From CAZOEL01 sp964578835 (GTDB lineage Bacteria > Desulfobacterota > Syntrophobacteria > Syntrophobacterales > Syntrophobacteraceae): DNA of 64,000 nucleotides. The position numbers and the translations under genes are program-made. The DNA lies in contig CAZOEL010000013.1 of NCBI GenBank assembly GCA_964578835.1, forward strand, positions 31,826 through 95,825, given 5' to 3'. The notes beneath the pieces are model-generated. The model saw nothing but the letters and a program-made list of their open reading frames with translations. It was not told where the DNA came from and made no database searches. Below, one piece after another: positions 55,281-63,966 of this stretch (within the stretch, counting starts at the first letter, position 1; each line of letters opens with the position of its first letter).

Positions 55281-55433
55281 TTATGATGTGAGCGGGATCT
55301 GCTCGATGGTGGGATCATCCTCCCACTTGCCATCCTCGCACAACATGCATTTGCCATATACGCAAAGACCCGTTCCATGCGAATAAGTCAGGCCCTCATG
55401 GTCGCATCTCGCTTTTTCCGCTTCTTCTTTCAT
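55281..55433 (-). CDS. Small Cys-rich protein
   Basis: From ATG 55433 (AAGGG 7 bases upstream) this is a 50-residue protein with four Cys: CDHEGLTYSHGTGLC, then CMLCEDGKWEDDP. It looks like a small zinc- or Fe-S-binding protein. Its start lies 33 bases from the right-hand MITE copy, which may have inserted in its promoter region. Family not recognised. Confidence 0.6.
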   Translation of the reverse strand: MKEEAEKARCDHEGLTYSHGTGLCVYGKCMLCEDGKWEDDPTIEQIPLTS

Positions 55434-55465
55434 TAGCTGCCCTTCCCAACCTTGCCGTCGCCTTA

Positions 55466-55631
55466 GGCAACTCACAACAAATAACCTACCAGGAAGAGGG
55501 GTTCTGTCATTCCGGCATGGTTTTGGCCGGAATCCAGCCCCGCGAAAAACCTGGATTCCGGCTTGAAGATTGCCGGAATGACGGTAGGCGTGTCTGAACC
55601 AATTTTGGTAGGTTATTTGTTGTGAGCTGCC
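55466..55631. mobile_element. 166-bp MITE, copy 2
   Basis: Same 166-bp element as at 49960-50125, with the same 26-bp terminal inverted repeats, and flanked by the direct repeat TTA (55463-55465, 55632-55634). Target TAA in one copy and TTA in the other implies a three-base TWA target. It lies 32 bases upstream of the small Cys-rich gene start. Confidence 0.9.
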
Positions 55632-55868
55632 TTATTGCGCTTATCCTTCATAGCTCTTAACAACCATCTAATAATGGAGGTAAACACGCTCGGAGGAAAG
55701 TTCAACATATGGAGGCCTTCAAAAATTCCTTCGTCCATCTACTCCATGCTTTATCTTGACATTATATCCATAGGTCGTATACAGCTTCGGCTTTAGACCT
55801 AAACGGAACCGGTCGGCGGCTCAATTCAGATCCTTTATTGATGCTTTTTCATGCTGGAAGGCTTCAAA

Positions 55869-56711
55869 ATGTCATCTCAAAGACAATCCATGTTATGCCC
55901 GAATTGCAGGAAGTTGATCAATCTCAACGATCCCCGCTGCCCGTACTGCAACATCGCCAACCCGGGGAAATGGTGGAAAAGGTACGCCTGGAGCGGAAGC
56001 ATCAGCAACGCCGAGCAACTGATTAGCCTGATAACCTATGCAAATGTGGCGATGTTTGTCTTATCCCTGCTTATCAACCCAACTCTTTCCTCTTTTTCTC
56101 TCAACCCCTTCGCTCTTCTTTCTCCGGACAGCAGGAGCCTCATCCTTTTGGGCGCAACAGGAACCTACCCCATCTCACAGCTCGATCGCTGGTGGTCGCT
56201 ACTCTCCGCAAGTTATCTTCATGGCGGGATACTTCACATATTTTTCAATATGATAGCATTACGGCAGGTAGGCCCTCTAATCTCTCAGGAATACGGCGCC
56301 AGCCGATTTTTCCTGATCTATACGATTTCCGGAATACTGGGCTTTTGGATCTCTTATCTCGCCGGGATTCCTCTCACTATCGGGGCATCAGCAGCCGTAT
56401 GCGGATTGCTCGGATCAGCTATTTATTACGGAAAATCTCGAGGAGGCGCCTATGGTTCCATGATCTACGGACAGATAAGCGGTTGGGTGATATCTATCTT
56501 CATCTTCGGCTTCTTTATGCCCGGAATAAACAACTGGGGCCATGGGGGAGGTTTGATTGCCGGAGTGATGCTTGGTTTTCTGGTCGGGTACAACGAGAGA
56601 AAAAGAGAAAGCGTGCATCACAAAATTCTTGCGGGCATCTGCTTCGTCTTGACTGCAGCTGTTCTTGCCTGGGCTTCGATCACGGCTCTTCTTTATCGCC
56701 TGTTGCAGTAG
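55869..56711 (+). CDS. Rhomboid protease with N-terminal zinc ribbon
   Basis: From ATG 55869 (GGAAGG about 7 bases upstream; ATG 55851 is also possible) this 280-residue protein has a zinc ribbon (CPNCRKLINLNDPRCPYCN) at residues 10-28 and six or so membrane segments. The rhomboid residues are Ser in IGASAAVCGLLGS and His in NNWGHGGGLIAG, with SASYLHGGILHIFFNMIA. The ribbon suggests a binding function on the cytosolic side. Substrate unknown. Confidence 0.9.
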   Translation: MSSQRQSMLCPNCRKLINLNDPRCPYCNIANPGKWWKRYAWSGSISNAEQLISLITYANVAMFVLSLLINPTLSSFSLNPFALLSPDSRSLILLGATGTYPISQLDRWWSLLSASYLHGGILHIFFNMIALRQVGPLISQEYGASRFFLIYTISGILGFWISYLAGIPLTIGASAAVCGLLGSAIYYGKSRGGAYGSMIYGQISGWVISIFIFGFFMPGINNWGHGGGLIAGVMLGFLVGYNERKRESVHHKILAGICFVLTAAVLAWASITALLYRLLQ

Positions 56712-56990
56712 ATGGAATTGCTCAAAGATGCAAAGGCTGGGAGCCCTCTGACCGATTTCTCCAGCTCTCGCTCAGCGCCGACCTCAACGACGCAGGCGCT
56801 ATAGTTTCTGCAGCATTCTTATTCTTCTCCTTGACAAACTCCCTTCTCATTCCTCCTCTGATATTATGGGCTTCAAGCTTGCAGAGGCGCAATGAATGAA
56901 GGTATGCCTTGCTTTTGATAAACATTCTGAGAACATAATCCGGTTAGGCATAGAATCTGATGAAACCATGCGGATTGAGGGAGATTTATT

Positions 56991-57641
56991 ATGAACGCCC
57001 GAATAAGTCGAAACGGCATGAGACGATTCCAAGTCATCAAAGGAGGAAAAGGAGAATCTGGAAGCCCTCGCCGAAGTGAAATAAAGCTCTTTAAAGCTCA
57101 TTCCTTTGGGAAGTTCTCGAAAGGCGATCTCGTTTTCAACGACGTTCGTTTCAACTGGTACTGTCTGGAAAGAAGACAGAAGCCGCATTTGCCATCCGAG
57201 CTCATCGCCAACTACAGCGAGCTTGACGAAAATACCGCAGCCGCCATGGAAAGAGACCTCAGCAAATGCTTTACGCAAGAAGAGATAGAAGAGCTCAGGC
57301 TGTATATTTTTAGTAGATACGGGATGAATGTGATTGCCGAAGAAGCGCCTCTGCCTCTCGCGGAAAGAATGCCTCTTTTTGAGGAAGGCAGCTCCGTGAT
57401 CTACGATTTTCTGGAGCTCTCCGATTTCGATGACTATTCGTTAGACTTCAAGGTCTGGGGATACTACACCCTGCAAAACTGTATTTCATCCCATTCCCTG
57501 GATGAGGCCGTTCGTTTCCTGACCAAAGCTTTAGATTTGCTGGGATTGGCGCCGAGGTTCACATCCGAACAACTGGAGATGGTTTCAAAGACCATTTATG
57601 AGGAGGACGGCTTAATAGTCAGTAAGAAAAAGGAAAAATAG
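56991..57641 (+). CDS. Unknown 216-residue protein
   Basis: Not recognised. ATG 56991 follows GGGAG at about 8 bases. The N-terminus is basic (KGGKGESGSPRRSEIKLFKA), the rest is a mixed alpha/beta domain rich in Glu, Leu and Phe (SKCFTQEEIEELRLYIFSRY, FLELSDFDDYSLDFKVWGYY). No catalytic motif or export signal. A terminator hairpin follows. Cytosolic, probably. Confidence 0.6.
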   Translation: MNARISRNGMRRFQVIKGGKGESGSPRRSEIKLFKAHSFGKFSKGDLVFNDVRFNWYCLERRQKPHLPSELIANYSELDENTAAAMERDLSKCFTQEEIEELRLYIFSRYGMNVIAEEAPLPLAERMPLFEEGSSVIYDFLELSDFDDYSLDFKVWGYYTLQNCISSHSLDEAVRFLTKALDLLGLAPRFTSEQLEMVSKTIYEEDGLIVSKKKEK

Positions 57642-57662
57642 AGGGGCGGGAGAGGATTGGCT

Positions 57663-57696
57663 GCTGGAAGCCAGGCTTTGAAGCTTGGCTTCCAGC
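57663..57696. terminator. 14-bp terminator hairpin between converging genes
   Basis: GCTGGAAGCCAGGC (57663-57676) pairs with GCTTGGCTTCCAGC (57683-57696) with one wobble. It lies between the stop of the plus-strand gene and that of the minus-strand gene. Confidence 0.6.
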
Positions 57697-57702
57697 GCGT
57701 GC

Positions 57703-58302
57703 TTAAAGAAGCTCGAAGTGGCTTGCAAGCCGTTCTTTCATTGGAAATAGTGGCATTACTCGCCCAACCGATCGAATCTGTGTTAATCTTTTTCTCATAT
57801 TTTCAGAGACTTCTTCCTGTATCCTTACTGCTGCGTCTCCCCGAGCCTTTCTGACAATGCGAGCAGACGCAATGATATCTTTCGGATCGCCGCTCTTGGC
57901 TAATTCCTGAGCGATAACGCTTGCGCGCTTAAATTCTCCTATAACCTCGTAGTCCTCTTCCGAGAGAAAAGACTCCAACCGTACAAAAGCCACTTCAAGA
58001 TGGCTTCGCAGCTCAGCATCGGGATTCTCGCTCAATTCCTCGCAAATGGCTTGCCTGATAAGCTCCTTTGAGAATGGAAGATAGGATTCCCTTTCCATAT
58101 CCGGAGTCAAATTCTCAAGCACGTTGCTATACTCAGAAATCACTTGCCAACGCAAATCAGGCTCCATTTCATACATGATGGGCATCCGCTTCACTACGCA
58201 CGACACTTCACGAACTAACTTCTTTTCGGTCTCTGCATGCCCCGACGACTTTCCCCTTTTTAGAATCTTCGCCACATACCATCTGAATTTACCATCTTTC
58301 AT
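57703..58302 (-). CDS. Unknown 199-residue helical protein
   Basis: From ATG 58302 with AAGGAG upstream, this is an all-helical, charged protein (YEMEPDLRWQVISEYSNVLE, VRLESFLSEEDYEVIGEFKR). It has no signal peptide or recognised motif. It could be an adaptor or regulator. Stands alone. Confidence 0.6.
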   Translation of the reverse strand: MKDGKFRWYVAKILKRGKSSGHAETEKKLVREVSCVVKRMPIMYEMEPDLRWQVISEYSNVLENLTPDMERESYLPFSKELIRQAICEELSENPDAELRSHLEVAFVRLESFLSEEDYEVIGEFKRASVIAQELAKSGDPKDIIASARIVRKARGDAAVRIQEEVSENMRKRLTQIRSVGRVMPLFPMKERLASHFELL

Positions 58303-58592
58303 CAGGCCACTCCTTGCTTACCTTTCGACAGTTATGCTCACCTTCGATCCGCAGTCAAGAATGAGTAGAGCCGGCGCGACAGCCCTAGAAGCCGGCAACC
58401 GACTTGAGATGAAGGTGAAAGGCGATTAAAGAATGTCGCCATATTACAAAAGAATTGAAATTAATAAATACTGTGAAGACTGTATTTCTCAGTAAGGAAA
58501 GGCGGTATATCCCACTGACGGAAACAGAGGATCCAGTCAAAATCCATGCAAAGGAAACGTTTCCCTTATGCAGACCAATAACTTATCCGGGG

Positions 58593-59657
58593 TCAGCCTG
58601 CTCGGACATGAATAAAGGTTTCCGCAATGCCCCATATCTTTCCACTGATCCAATCTTTGAATTTAACAGTGGCCAGGTAGCTCCCGGGACGGCTGGGACG
58701 CAAGATGAGGTCCATCCGCTGAGCGGTTGTGAGCTCAAAAGGAGACCCTGGCTGCAGTCGAATGGATTCGGAGTATGGCCCAATCAGAGGCCGTCCATCC
58801 ATGGCCACTATTTCAGCCTCCAGGCCCTCTATGGTGAGCTCCTGAACAGTATAACCCGCATTCAGCACTCGGATCAGAATAGTCTCGCCCGCCATCGCGC
58901 GCACAACAGACCGAGAATCCGTACGCGTTAAGGGGTGAACCGCGCCAGTAAGGAGGAAATACTCCGGCGCAAAATGATTGAGCCCGGGATCAACTGATGA
59001 GAAGGGACAGGAGAGCCCCGCATGCTCATCCAGGTCATGCCATTTTGGATCGATTTCATCAGCTACCCAAAAGGCCTCCACATCGTAGGCGGGACCGCCG
59101 CTGAAGACGCGACCTTCGCCTTCAGGCGGATCGACGATCAGCAGCCCATACATGCCCATCTCGAGATGAAGAGCCGTGTTCACATGGCAATGGTAAAAAT
59201 AGGTTCCGGCTTGTGAGGCAAACCATTGGTAAGTATAGTCGCGATGGACCTGAAAAGAGGTATGGCCAACGCCGTCATTGAAAGGGGTCCCTTCTATTCC
59301 GTGATGATGAATGGTGTGAGGATGGAGAGTCTTGAGATGCGTGTGCGCCACCTGCCCCTGACGCACTCGAATCATCTCCGATGGAAAGGACATGGCGTTT
59401 GAGCTCGTCGGATCAAAGAAAACCCACATCGTTATCATTCTTCCATCCGGCATGGGAATCTCTAAGCCCATGTACATCTGACGCTCGATTACAACATCAG
59501 GCTTGACTAAATCAGGGGTAGAGGGGCTCAGGGTGGGTATCTCACAGCCGAACTGGCGGAATTTCGCATCGTTATGAACGTCCCCACGCCGGATGACATG
59601 CCTGTCATGCTCGACTACTCTTTGGGTTGATTTGTCGTGGTGATTCATGTGCAGCAT
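58593..59657 (-). CDS. Multicopper oxidase-type cupredoxin protein, second of two
   Basis: This 354-residue protein has two cupredoxin-like domains. Copper motifs are HTIHHHG and YFYHCHVNTALHLEMGMYG, as in laccase-type oxidases. It lacks a signal peptide. It lies 67 bases downstream of the preceding oxidase gene in the same direction. Together they may form a two-protein copper oxidase; or this may be the remainder of a split three-domain enzyme. The C-terminal trinuclear-site motif HCHTQ lies only in the other protein. ATG 59657 follows a GA-rich stretch. Confidence 0.82.
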   Translation of the reverse strand: MLHMNHHDKSTQRVVEHDRHVIRRGDVHNDAKFRQFGCEIPTLSPSTPDLVKPDVVIERQMYMGLEIPMPDGRMITMWVFFDPTSSNAMSFPSEMIRVRQGQVAHTHLKTLHPHTIHHHGIEGTPFNDGVGHTSFQVHRDYTYQWFASQAGTYFYHCHVNTALHLEMGMYGLLIVDPPEGEGRVFSGGPAYDVEAFWVADEIDPKWHDLDEHAGLSCPFSSVDPGLNHFAPEYFLLTGAVHPLTRTDSRSVVRAMAGETILIRVLNAGYTVQELTIEGLEAEIVAMDGRPLIGPYSESIRLQPGSPFELTTAQRMDLILRPSRPGSYLATVKFKDWISGKIWGIAETFIHVRAG

Positions 59658-59724
59658 TCTTTCTCACTAAGACGGCATTCATCTACAAATCCAAATGGAG
59701 CTTCAGGAAGCCTCTTCTTGCCTC

Positions 59725-60807
59725 TTAGTCCGATAACAGCATCCAGTGGACGCTCAATCCCTGAGGATAGTTGCCTCCGGCTGCCGTCTGCGACATCTGT
59801 GTGTGGCAATGGATCGGATAGTGAAATGGAAACGATTCAGCCTTCGGCGGCCAAGCCTTCGGAGGTATATCCGGAGGGCGGCTGAACGGCAGCAGGATAT
59901 CCTTCGCGCTTCCCGGGGGCATGGACCAGGTGTCGACGCACAGAACGTTGTCAAGAGTTATGCCATTCTCTGCAAGCAAAAAGACATGATTTCCATGGAT
60001 GTGCGCCGAATGTACAGCCACGCCCGCATTCAGGACGCGGAGCAGGCCAGGCTGACCAACCTTCCCGGTCGGCATGATTTCAGGATCATGCGCGGCAAAA
60101 TACCCTGTCTTTCCATTGATTGTGAAGAACCTCGGAAGATAGCCCGAAAGGAATTCAGAGGCGTCGAGACGCCGATCGGGCGGCAGAGAGCTTACCCATT
60201 CATTTTTGATCGGGTCTATAGAATTGAAGACCCAGACCCATGTACGTTCAGGTTTCCACGGCTCCCCGGGGAATCGAGCTGAAGCGCCCAGATCATTGAA
60301 CAGCGCCTGCACGCGCTTAGAGGGCTTCGTGTAAGGGGTCGCCCCACTCCGTGGAATCACAAGGAGAGGACCATGGAGCCCCATTACTCTATTGACCGGC
60401 GTATTGAGCGGATCAAGGTAGAGGTAGACTCCGGCTGAAGGCGCTCTGAATTCCATGCCTAGCGTCTTTCCGGGCTGAATGATATCGCTTTGGACAATGC
60501 CAGGGACCGAGAAAGCATGCTCCCGCTCCGTCAAGTTCTTAACCTTCAGGCAAATTATATCCCCTTCCACCGCTATCAAAACCGGTCCGGGAACCCTCGG
60601 GCCAAGTTGCCCATCATCAAAAGCCCACATTGGAACCCGCGTGAGATCGATCATTTCTGCAAAGACTTCGCGGACTGTAAGACTAAGTGGATTGCGTCGA
60701 ACGGTAACATTCGAAGCGCTGATACTTGCCGGCGCATAGATGTATCCCCCAAGCATACTGGCTGCCAGGCCAATTGAACCAAGCTGTATAAAGCGCCGCC
60801 TATCCAA
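59725..60807 (-). CDS. Multicopper oxidase-type cupredoxin protein with Tat-type signal, first of two
   Basis: Read from TTG 60807 with GGAGG about 8 bases upstream (ATG 60822 possible), about 360 residues. The N-terminus DRRRFIQLGSIGLAASMLGG is a twin-arginine signal, so the folded protein is probably exported. Copper motifs are AHIHGNH and PIHCHTQMSQ; the MCO Cys (HCH) is present. It lies directly upstream of a second oxidase gene. Such enzymes oxidise metal ions or phenols with oxygen, a curious activity for an anaerobe. Confidence 0.85.
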   Translation of the reverse strand: MDRRRFIQLGSIGLAASMLGGYIYAPASISASNVTVRRNPLSLTVREVFAEMIDLTRVPMWAFDDGQLGPRVPGPVLIAVEGDIICLKVKNLTEREHAFSVPGIVQSDIIQPGKTLGMEFRAPSAGVYLYLDPLNTPVNRVMGLHGPLLVIPRSGATPYTKPSKRVQALFNDLGASARFPGEPWKPERTWVWVFNSIDPIKNEWVSSLPPDRRLDASEFLSGYLPRFFTINGKTGYFAAHDPEIMPTGKVGQPGLLRVLNAGVAVHSAHIHGNHVFLLAENGITLDNVLCVDTWSMPPGSAKDILLPFSRPPDIPPKAWPPKAESFPFHYPIHCHTQMSQTAAGGNYPQGLSVHWMLLSD

Positions 60808-60822
60808 AAGAAGATCCTCCAT

Positions 60823-61138
60823 ATCTAGAAGATAGTCGGACTGTGAGAGCAGCGCAATCAGGGCTCAGAGCCGAGCCCCCTCATCCAGTCCCTGGTCGAG
60901 ACTCCAAAAGAGTCGCTTAGTTTTCGTTAGCAATTGCAGATAGAACGCAAGAGCATGCAAATAGCTGCGCAGATTATGATGAGAAAGGAACCGGGGGTTG
61001 TCAAAGCTGCCCCACAGCGGACGGCTTAGGATCTATTTGGCGAGGCTCCAGCCGCCCTCAGGATAGGACAGAAAAAATGGATCAAGAGACCAATATTAGG
61101 TCATTTCCACAGGATAGCGCCTCGCACGAAGCGAAAAG
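60823..61138. other. 316-bp spacer
   Basis: Between the start of the copper-oxidase gene and the stop of the CheZ-like gene. No gene, repeat or terminator with T-run is seen. Confidence 0.45.
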
Positions 61139-62509
61139 CTAGAAACCAAACTCTGCAAGCAAGGAGTCTATTTCATCCTGTGAGTGGAGGGCCCCTTCCA
61201 TCTTCTCATGAGCCGGGCCGTATAACTCATCTTTCTTTTTCTTTTCCTTATTCACAGTAACTCCGAATGTGCGCACCAGGCCAATGAGCTTCGTTTCCAG
61301 ATCCTTATGAAAATTAACCATCTTTAGTATCACCTGCCCAGCCAGATCCTGATAGCCCTGAGAGGTGAGGATTACTGTAAGATCTTCAATAGTCTGAGAT
61401 AATGAGCTCTTAAGCTCAGAAACGATTCTGGCGTTCTCCTCCATCCTCATGCGCGCGGTTTCCCCTATCGGTTTGAGCATCGCCAGGTGCTTTTCGATGT
61501 GAGCCAATCTTTCCTGGTCGCTATGACTTCTGTTCTGAATTCTTTCGGCATGATCAAGAGTGGTGTTTGCAGCCGATTCCGTCAGGTGGAGTATATGCTC
61601 GAGACGATCACCCGAATCGGGGATGCTGTCCTCGACCAATTCCTTCAATCCGGGATCGAGAGTAGCGGAGAGGTTTCTCAAAGAATTGTGGAGCTCACGG
61701 GCGAGCGACCCTATCTCATTATACATCTCGCCATCTCCCTGCATGCTGGACAGCTCCTGAAGTATCTCCTGAGCATGTATCAGGTCTCCACCTGCAAAAG
61801 AAGCCATAAACTCTTTAACATTTTTCAGTACTTTTTCTACCGTGGGGTCTTGAGCGCCAAGTTGTTGCGCTACCGGATCTTCGGAATCATAAGGAGAAAT
61901 CAAAAAACCAATCTTTTCAAGGCTATCCTTGGGGATTTCCAGCTTCAAAGAGTCGTCCGAATCCCCCTCCGAAGGGAGAATTTTGCCACCCAGACGACTA
62001 GCGACAGAACTAACTTTAGAAACGTCTTGCGTCTCCTGCGCTATTTTGGAAGCCTTTTGCTCTTCTGCAGGCGCAGGCTCTGGCTTGACTTCTTTGGGCA
62101 TCCAGGATGATTCTTCCTTTTTCCGCGCCGTCTTGTCAGGCTTATCATAAGGTACGGAAACATCCATGAGCTCAACTCCAAGGATCTCCAAAGTCTCAAC
62201 AATTGAAGAGCGTATGGATTCAGCAGTTCCCTCCTGAAGCCCCCTTCTGATAAGTCCGAGAGCAAAGGCGAGCGTCGTAAGATGCTCCGCCGACAAAGAC
62301 GGCATGCTCGCATACTTTTCCAGCTTTTGACCAACCTGTGAAAGTCCTTTGAGACCATATTCCCCCGCCGCAACGACAAACTCATGCAAAGCAGCGCGGA
62401 CTTTCGGCACCACTTTCCCAACGTCTCCACCGCCGCTCTCAAGTGTAGCCATTTCTTTTTCGGAACCGTCTATAATCAAAAAAAGCTTTTTAAGCTCTCC
62501 CTTTGTCAT
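61139..62509 (-). CDS. cheZ: CheZ-like chemotaxis phosphatase with N-terminal helical domain
   Basis: CheZ dephosphorylates CheY. The 456-residue protein has an N-terminal helical region (residues 1-95, KVRAALHEFVVAAGEYGLKG), a low-complexity linker and a C-terminal CheZ domain (DRLEHILHLTESAANTTLDH, then LTSQGYQDLAGQVILKMVNF), ending in the CheY-binding tail SQDEIDSLLAEFGF. The start is ATG 62509, with GAGG about 7 bases upstream. The N-terminal addition is not in E. coli CheZ. Goes with a flagellar lifestyle. Confidence 0.85.
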   Translation of the reverse strand: MTKGELKKLFLIIDGSEKEMATLESGGGDVGKVVPKVRAALHEFVVAAGEYGLKGLSQVGQKLEKYASMPSLSAEHLTTLAFALGLIRRGLQEGTAESIRSSIVETLEILGVELMDVSVPYDKPDKTARKKEESSWMPKEVKPEPAPAEEQKASKIAQETQDVSKVSSVASRLGGKILPSEGDSDDSLKLEIPKDSLEKIGFLISPYDSEDPVAQQLGAQDPTVEKVLKNVKEFMASFAGGDLIHAQEILQELSSMQGDGEMYNEIGSLARELHNSLRNLSATLDPGLKELVEDSIPDSGDRLEHILHLTESAANTTLDHAERIQNRSHSDQERLAHIEKHLAMLKPIGETARMRMEENARIVSELKSSLSQTIEDLTVILTSQGYQDLAGQVILKMVNFHKDLETKLIGLVRTFGVTVNKEKKKKDELYGPAHEKMEGALHSQDEIDSLLAEFGF

Positions 62510-62772
62510 CTCCACACCTCGCTGATGGGCTCTTATAGGAAACACTAAACCAAAGTCTAATCGCGCAGAATGCTTATTGTTCCCTTACTGATGGCAGGCA
62601 ATCACTTTATTCCACAAGAAGCATCGTTTCAAGATCTTATTCCCAAAGCAATCTTCTTCGCACAGCAAATTCGTCTTAACACAAATAGCGCTGAGGTTTC
62701 CGATTCCTGAGGCGCCGCGTCTGGAATAACGAGGATTCCTTACCAAAACACGGGAGGTGAGAGAGGATACCG

Positions 62773-63420
62773 CTATTGAATCCTCAATAACCTCTTACAC
62801 CAATACCATGGCAGAAAAGACGGCGATTTGCGATCTTGCTTATGGAAGTTGCATTTAAAAACCGGGGCGTCAGGGTAAAACTTCTCGAACTGAAATCGAG
62901 TGAGCTCCATGCGTATCATATTATTATTACGAGGACCATTCGCGGCTATTGAGAATCCGTTCTTCTGCAAAACTCGAATAGACGCCAGAGGATACGTATC
63001 TGCAATAACTCGAGATACTTCTACATGAGAAAAGGCCCAAGCAACCAACGTACGAATGCCCTCCGTTGCATAGCCCGCATTCTGGAATTCATGCAGAACT
63101 TCATATCCAATCTCCACATCACCATTTGGGGTGGGCTCGTTGAAATAGCTTCGGCCAATCAAACATCTCAACCCATTCTCTTCATCGCGGAAAATCCAAT
63201 ACCAATAAGACCAGCCAATGAGCCTTGGACACTCATCCAACCTATCGGCAAAAACCGGACCGATCATGTTTCCAATCAATTTGGGCGGCCAGCTACTCGT
63301 AACCAGCGCATCCAGACAACGGCCCAATCGCAGAGGATTGTTTATTTCCGCGCGTATCAACTCCGCTGTTGCAGCAGCTAATTCCAATCGATCCGTATAT
63401 AGCCGGATAGTCTTTATCAC
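62773..63420 (-). CDS. GNAT family acetyltransferase
   Basis: From GTG 63420 (GGAG 9 bases upstream; TTG 63435 also possible) this roughly 215-residue protein is a RimJ-like acetyltransferase. It opens with KTIRLYTDRLELAAATAEL and has the acetyl-CoA-binding segment GDVEIGYEVLHEFQNAGYAT followed by EGIRTLVAWAF. Substrate unknown: amino group of a protein or small molecule. Stands alone. Confidence 0.88.
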   Translation of the reverse strand: MIKTIRLYTDRLELAAATAELIRAEINNPLRLGRCLDALVTSSWPPKLIGNMIGPVFADRLDECPRLIGWSYWYWIFRDEENGLRCLIGRSYFNEPTPNGDVEIGYEVLHEFQNAGYATEGIRTLVAWAFSHVEVSRVIADTYPLASIRVLQKNGFSIAANGPRNNNMIRMELTRFQFEKFYPDAPVFKCNFHKQDRKSPSFLPWYWCKRLLRIQ

Positions 63421-63435
63421 TGCATGGCACTCCAA

Positions 63436-63966
63436 TATTCGCGCCGGTAATAAGTGAAATCAGCTCAGCATGTCACCAGCAACCATAGAACGGAAGGCCG
63501 TCCATAGGTTACCGAGAAGGCCAGCCCTGAGCGTAGCAATTGCATGGCTGCTGAACCTGTATGATTCTTCTTTGCAGCTCTGAGAATCATGGAATCAGTA
63601 CTGAAGAAGGCATTCTTCGAAGTCCTTTTCCTTGTAGGAGAGGCAGTCGGCTGGGAAAAGAGCCGGCAACCACCCGTTTTTGTCTCGCGGAGGACCGCTT
63701 TTATCAAAGACAATGGGAAAATAGCCGCGCTATACTGATCATTTGGACTTAGAACACTATATTATCAATATTTTTATATCTTAGATCAATAGACAAATCG
63801 TCTGACGCCAGGCGCGAGACTCCACAGCAAGATGAAGAGCCGCTTTTATCAGGATTATGCAGGCATGCATAAAACCCATGATGACAAAGCAGCACAAGCG
63901 GCAGATTTACAATAGATAAAGCAGAAAAAGGCACAAGTTACAGCGGAGATGGGAAGAAATAAGGAA
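63436..63966. other. 531-bp spacer between the rRNA tail and the GNAT gene
   Basis: No supported gene. Short minus-strand frames near 63465-63713 lack a ribosome site and have Ser/Thr/Lys-poor composition unlike real genes. It would hold the downstream region of the rRNA operon. Confidence 0.45.
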
